Source: Bacteroidales bacterium (GTDB taxonomy: Bacteria > Bacteroidota > Bacteroidia > Bacteroidales > Paludibacteraceae). Taken from it: a DNA stretch of 36,728 nucleotides. The stretch spans positions 1 to 36,728 of the forward strand of contig JAAYQF010000117.1 of the NCBI GenBank assembly GCA_012519425.1. The letters run 5' to 3'. The notes beneath the pieces were generated by a model, which saw nothing but the letters and a program-made list of their open reading frames with translations, was not told the origin of the DNA and searched no databases. The translations under genes were made by a program, and so were the position numbers. Position 1 is the first letter of the stretch; every line of letters begins with the position of its first letter. Positions 33,987-36,728 of this stretch are shown piece after piece.

Positions 33987-34985
33987 TTATTCTTTATCTA
34001 ATTTATACTTGGATATATCCATGCCGAAGGTTAAATTAAGACCCTCTAACTTTTCCTCCAATTCCGCTAATGATTTTTTTCCAAAATTTCTAAACTTCAA
34101 CAAATCATGACGATTGTAAGTAACCAATTGTCCCAGCGATTCCACATCAGCAGCTTTCAAACAATTCAAAGCACGCACTGATAGCTCTAAATCTACCAAC
34201 TTAGTTTTGAGCAACTGACGCATTTGCAGATACTCCTCGTCAAAATCATCATGAGTTTCTGTTTCAGCGGTTTCTACTGATATTTTTTCGTCAGAGAAGA
34301 GCATGAAATGATGGATCAATATTTTAGCTGCTTCGTTCAAAGCATCTTTTGGGAAAATGGAACCATCCGTATCTATTTCAATAGTCAGCTTTTCATAATC
34401 AGTTATCTGCTCAACACGAAAATCTTCGATGGTATATTTTACGTTTTTGATGGGTGTAAAAATCGAATCAACATGAATAATTCCCAACTCACCGTCAACT
34501 ACAAGGGCATTTTCCTCAGCAGTTACATAACCGCGACCTTTATTGACATATACATCCATTTGAAAACTTGCGGAAGAATCCATTTCGCAGATGACCAACT
34601 CGGGATTCAATACTTCAAATCCGGTAAAACACTTACCTATGTCACCGGCTAAAAGTTTGGTATTACCACTTGTTACATTGACGGTCACCTTTTCAGTTTC
34701 GATATCTTCTACAATTTGTTTAAACCGAACTTGCTTCAGATTTAAAATAATATTGGCAACATCATCAATAACTCCGGGAATGGTTGAGTATTCATGATCT
34801 ACGCCATCAATTTTAATTGCAGTGATTGCAAAACCTTCCAGTGAAGACAAAAGAATTCGACGCAAAGCATTACCTATTGTAATACCATACCCCGGCTCAA
34901 GTGGACGAAACTCAAACTTTCCATAAAAGTTATCGGCTTCCAACATGATTACCTTATCGGGCTTTTGAAATGCTAATATAGCCAT
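33987..34985 (-). CDS. rpoA: RNA polymerase alpha subunit
   Basis: The 332-residue protein nucleates RNA polymerase assembly and contacts upstream promoter DNA and activators. The N-terminal dimerisation domain (about 1-230) has [20 protein letters not shown], typical of alpha. After an acidic linker (about 240-255) the C-terminal domain (to about 325) has [22 protein letters not shown] and [13 protein letters not shown], the helix-hairpin-helix DNA-binding motif. It lies between rpsD (9 nt) and rplQ (6 nt) in the standard bacterial order. Confidence 0.98.
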   Translation of the reverse strand: MAILAFQKPDKVIMLEADNFYGKFEFRPLEPGYGITIGNALRRILLSSLEGFAITAIKIDGVDHEYSTIPGVIDDVANIILNLKQVRFKQIVEDIETEKVTVNVTSGNTKLLAGDIGKCFTGFEVLNPELVICEMDSSASFQMDVYVNKGRGYVTAEENALVVDGELGIIHVDSIFTPIKNVKYTIEDFRVEQITDYEKLTIEIDTDGSIFPKDALNEAAKILIHHFMLFSDEKISVETAETETHDDFDEEYLQMRQLLKTKLVDLELSVRALNCLKAADVESLGQLVTYNRHDLLKFRNFGKKSLAELEEKLEGLNLTFGMDISKYKLDKE

Positions 34986-34994
34986 GATTATTTT

Positions 34995-35600
34995 TTATTT
35001 AGAGTACAACTCAACGATTAATTGTTCTTTGATGTTTTCAGGTATTTCTTCTCTATCAGGAACATGAATTAACTTCCCTGACAAAGAAGCACTATCCCAC
35101 TCTATCCACGGATATTTGGAATGATTGTAGCCGCTCAGGGACTCTGTAATTATCTTCATCGATTTATCTTTCTCACGAACACCAACAATCTGTCCCGGAC
35201 GAACGTGATAAGACGGGATGTTCACCACCTGTCCATCCACAGTAATGTGCTTGTGACTAACCAACTGACGAGCACCTGCACGTGTAGGAGAAATACCCAT
35301 GCGGTAAACAATATTGTCTAGGCGGCACTCGAGGAGCTGTAACAGAATAACCCCGGTAACACCCGGCTGACTCTGAGCCTTTTCATACATCCGTCTAAAC
35401 TGTCTCTCCAATACGCCATAAGTATATTTTGCTTTTTGTTTCTCGCGCAACTGGATGCCGTATTCAGAAGTTTTCTTACGACGATTGCTTCCATGTTGTC
35501 CGGGAGGATAATTCTTCTTCGCCAGTACTTTGTCCGGCCCAAAGATTGGCTCACCGAATTTTCGCGCAATCTTTGATTTTGGTCCAATATATCTTGCCAT
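34995..35600 (-). CDS. rpsD: Ribosomal protein S4
   Basis: A primary 16S rRNA-binding protein of the 30S subunit that in many bacteria also represses its operon. The 201-residue protein begins [17 protein letters not shown] and contains the S4 RNA-binding domain (about 90-155: [38 protein letters not shown]). It has no zinc-knuckle cysteines in the N-terminal region, so it is the zinc-free form. An unusually long spacer separates it from rpsK upstream, with a -7-like box that may give it its own promoter. Confidence 0.98.
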   Translation of the reverse strand: MARYIGPKSKIARKFGEPIFGPDKVLAKKNYPPGQHGSNRRKKTSEYGIQLREKQKAKYTYGVLERQFRRMYEKAQSQPGVTGVILLQLLECRLDNIVYRMGISPTRAGARQLVSHKHITVDGQVVNIPSYHVRPGQIVGVREKDKSMKIITESLSGYNHSKYPWIEWDSASLSGKLIHVPDREEIPENIKEQLIVELYSK

Positions 35601-35640
35601 TATTCTTAAATAATTACTTTTTTATTGTTGATTTTGTCTT

Positions 35641-35648
35641 CAAATATA
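35641..35648 (-). promoter_or_regulatory. -7 box inside the rpsK-rpsD spacer
   Basis: On the minus strand this reads TATATTTG, matching TAnnTTTG, 41 nt upstream of the rpsD start. No TTTG is found at the -33 position. The spacer 35601-35821 (221 bp) also holds a GGTGA-type low-complexity stretch near 35745-35780, a TATTCT-C-AGAATA dyad near 35725 and a CCGCGG palindrome near 35672, and no gene. Confidence 0.45.
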
Positions 35649-35821
35649 TCCTAGTATCATTTGTTACAGCCGCGGTTGCAGAGAGAAAAGTAGGCATACA
35701 ACCCAAACAATTTACTATTCAAATATTCTCAGAATAAATATTAATTTGATTCACCACTCACCATTCACCATTTATCTATGTCTTGAATTAGTAAACATGT
35801 AAACGGCACAATGGTAAATAA

Positions 35822-36211
35822 TTACACTCTTCTGCGATTGGGTGGACGACAGCCATTATGTGGCAATGGTGTAACGTCGATGATCTCTGTCACCTCTATA
35901 CCTGCCCCATGAACAGTACGAATAGCAGACTCACGTCCATTACCGGGTCCTTTAACATAAGCTTTCACCTTACGCAATCCTAAATCGTATGCTATTTTCG
36001 CGCAATCCTCTGCTGCCATCTGAGCGGCATAAGGTGTATTCTTCTTCGAACCGCGAAAGCCCATCTTTCCGGCTGACGACCACGAAATAACCTGACCGTC
36101 TTCATTAGTAAGCGTTACGATTACATTGTTGAAAGAAGAGTGTACGTGTAATTGTCCTACACTGCCAACTTTAACAACCCTTTTCTTGGCTGATACTGAT
36201 TTTTTTGCCAT
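35822..36211 (-). CDS. rpsK: Ribosomal protein S11
   Basis: A 30S platform protein. The 129-residue sequence contains the family blocks [70 protein letters not shown] and the ending [15 protein letters not shown]. Length is normal. It lies 36 nt after rpsM. Confidence 0.98.
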   Translation of the reverse strand: MAKKSVSAKKRVVKVGSVGQLHVHSSFNNVIVTLTNEDGQVISWSSAGKMGFRGSKKNTPYAAQMAAEDCAKIAYDLGLRKVKAYVKGPGNGRESAIRTVHGAGIEVTEIIDVTPLPHNGCRPPNRRRV

Positions 36212-36247
36212 AAATTATTATTTAATTCTTTATCTAAAATGCGCTAA

Positions 36248-36631
36248 TTAACCCTTGGTTGCTTTTTTCTTGTTAGCAACAGTTTTTCTTCTACCTTTAC
36301 GTGTGCGAGCATTGTTCTTTGTGCTCTGTCCACGCAACGGCAAACCGATACGGTGGCGAATTCCGCGATAACAACCAATGTCCATCAAACGTTTGATGTT
36401 AAGTTGTACCTCTGAACGAAGATCACCTTCTACTTTGTAGTCCGCACTAATAATTTCACGGATTTTAGCTGCCTGGTCGTCAGTCCAATCTTTTACTTTG
36501 ATGTTGATATCAACACCAGCCTTTTCTAAAATTTTTCTTGCACTGCTGCGACCTATTCCGTAGATATAAGTCAATCCAACTTCCCCTCTTTTATTTTGGG
36601 GCAAATCTACTCCTACAATTCTTATAGCCAT
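36248..36631 (-). CDS. rpsM: Ribosomal protein S13
   Basis: A 30S head protein that touches the 50S subunit and P-site tRNA. The 127-residue protein begins [20 protein letters not shown], has the helix-two-turn-helix motif [14 protein letters not shown], the conserved [24 protein letters not shown] and a basic tail. Length is normal. It follows rpmJ by 28 nt in the usual order. Confidence 0.98.
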   Translation of the reverse strand: MAIRIVGVDLPQNKRGEVGLTYIYGIGRSSARKILEKAGVDINIKVKDWTDDQAAKIREIISADYKVEGDLRSEVQLNIKRLMDIGCYRGIRHRIGLPLRGQSTKNNARTRKGRRKTVANKKKATKG

Positions 36632-36659
36632 AAACTATTTATTTTTTAAATAAAATGGT

Positions 36660-36728
36660 TTAACCCTGACGTTGTTTAAACCTCGGGTTTTTTTTGTTAA
36701 TAACATACAAGCGTCCTTTTCTACGAAC
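36660..36728 (-). CDS. rpmJ: Ribosomal protein L36, 3' part (cut by window edge)
   Basis: The last 22 codons and the TAA stop of L36 are present on the minus strand and run off the window. The visible residues VRRKGRLYVINKKNPRFKQ followed by RQG match the C-terminal two thirds of the usual 38-residue protein. The start codon and first 16 residues, including the CxxC part, lie outside the window. Confidence 0.95.
   Translation of the reverse strand, partial: VRRKGRLYVINKKNPRFKQRQG

Overview
The window looks like chromosome of a Bacteroidota species, probably order Bacteroidales but not Bacteroides itself. The evidence is: two SusC/SusD pairs; a eukaryote-like single-chain glycyl-tRNA synthetase; TAnnTTTG promoter boxes; weak Shine-Dalgarno sites; and C-terminal type IX secretion (T9SS) sorting domains on three secreted proteins. 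T9SS sorting domains point towards a Dysgonomonadaceae, Paludibacter or Porphyromonadaceae-like lineage (inference).

Layout, left to right. (1) 1-2115: a 21-bp tandem array, low-complexity DNA, glyS, and on the minus strand the decayed C-terminal end of an AraC-type regulator. (2) 2116-14741, plus strand: a T9SS-sorted secreted protein with two beta-sandwich-like repeats, two small lipocalin-like lipoproteins, two tandem SusC/SusD pairs, a small lipoprotein, and a truncated relative of the 2116 protein. This is the transport and binding half of a polysaccharide utilization locus (PUL). (3) 14742-27570, the enzyme half: a GH78 alpha-L-rhamnosidase, a GH2 beta-galactosidase-like enzyme, a minus-strand multidomain TIM-barrel enzyme with ricin, Fn3, LamG and T9SS domains, and a divergently transcribed GH127/GH146-type beta-L-arabinofuranosidase with LamG and T9SS domains. 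(4) 27703-31768: a short MscS-like channel, then a kdgK-eda-exuT-like operon for hexuronate uptake and 2-keto-3-deoxygluconate (KDG) breakdown. (5) 31769-36728: a palindromic repeat region, a GSCFA protein, and on the minus strand the end of the ribosomal alpha operon (rpmJ partial, rpsM, rpsK, rpsD, rpoA, rplQ).

Taken together, rhamnosidase, galactosidase, arabinofuranosidase and uronate catabolism suggest a locus for rhamnogalacturonan, arabinogalactan or another pectic side-chain glycan (inference). Two enzymes carry T9SS sorting domains and should act outside the cell or on its surface. GH78 and GH2 have only Sec signals and should act in the periplasm on oligosaccharides imported by SusCD.

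The most unusual signals are not gene families. They are: (a) a 39-nt 5' leader, 38/39 identical by eye, in front of the first susC and of the distant minus-strand enzyme 19 kb away; (b) an internally deleted, start-less second copy of the 14059-14556 region on the far side of the rhamnosidase gene; (c) a fossil regulator beside a PUL that has no intact regulator in view; (d) a promoter before kdgK whose -33 and -7 boxes each sit in a copy of a 12-bp direct repeat; (e) a nested palindrome of about 95 bp after the transporter gene; (f) a 221-bp spacer with a -7-like box between rpsK and rpsD. I see no CRISPR array, tRNA, rRNA, transposase or phage gene.
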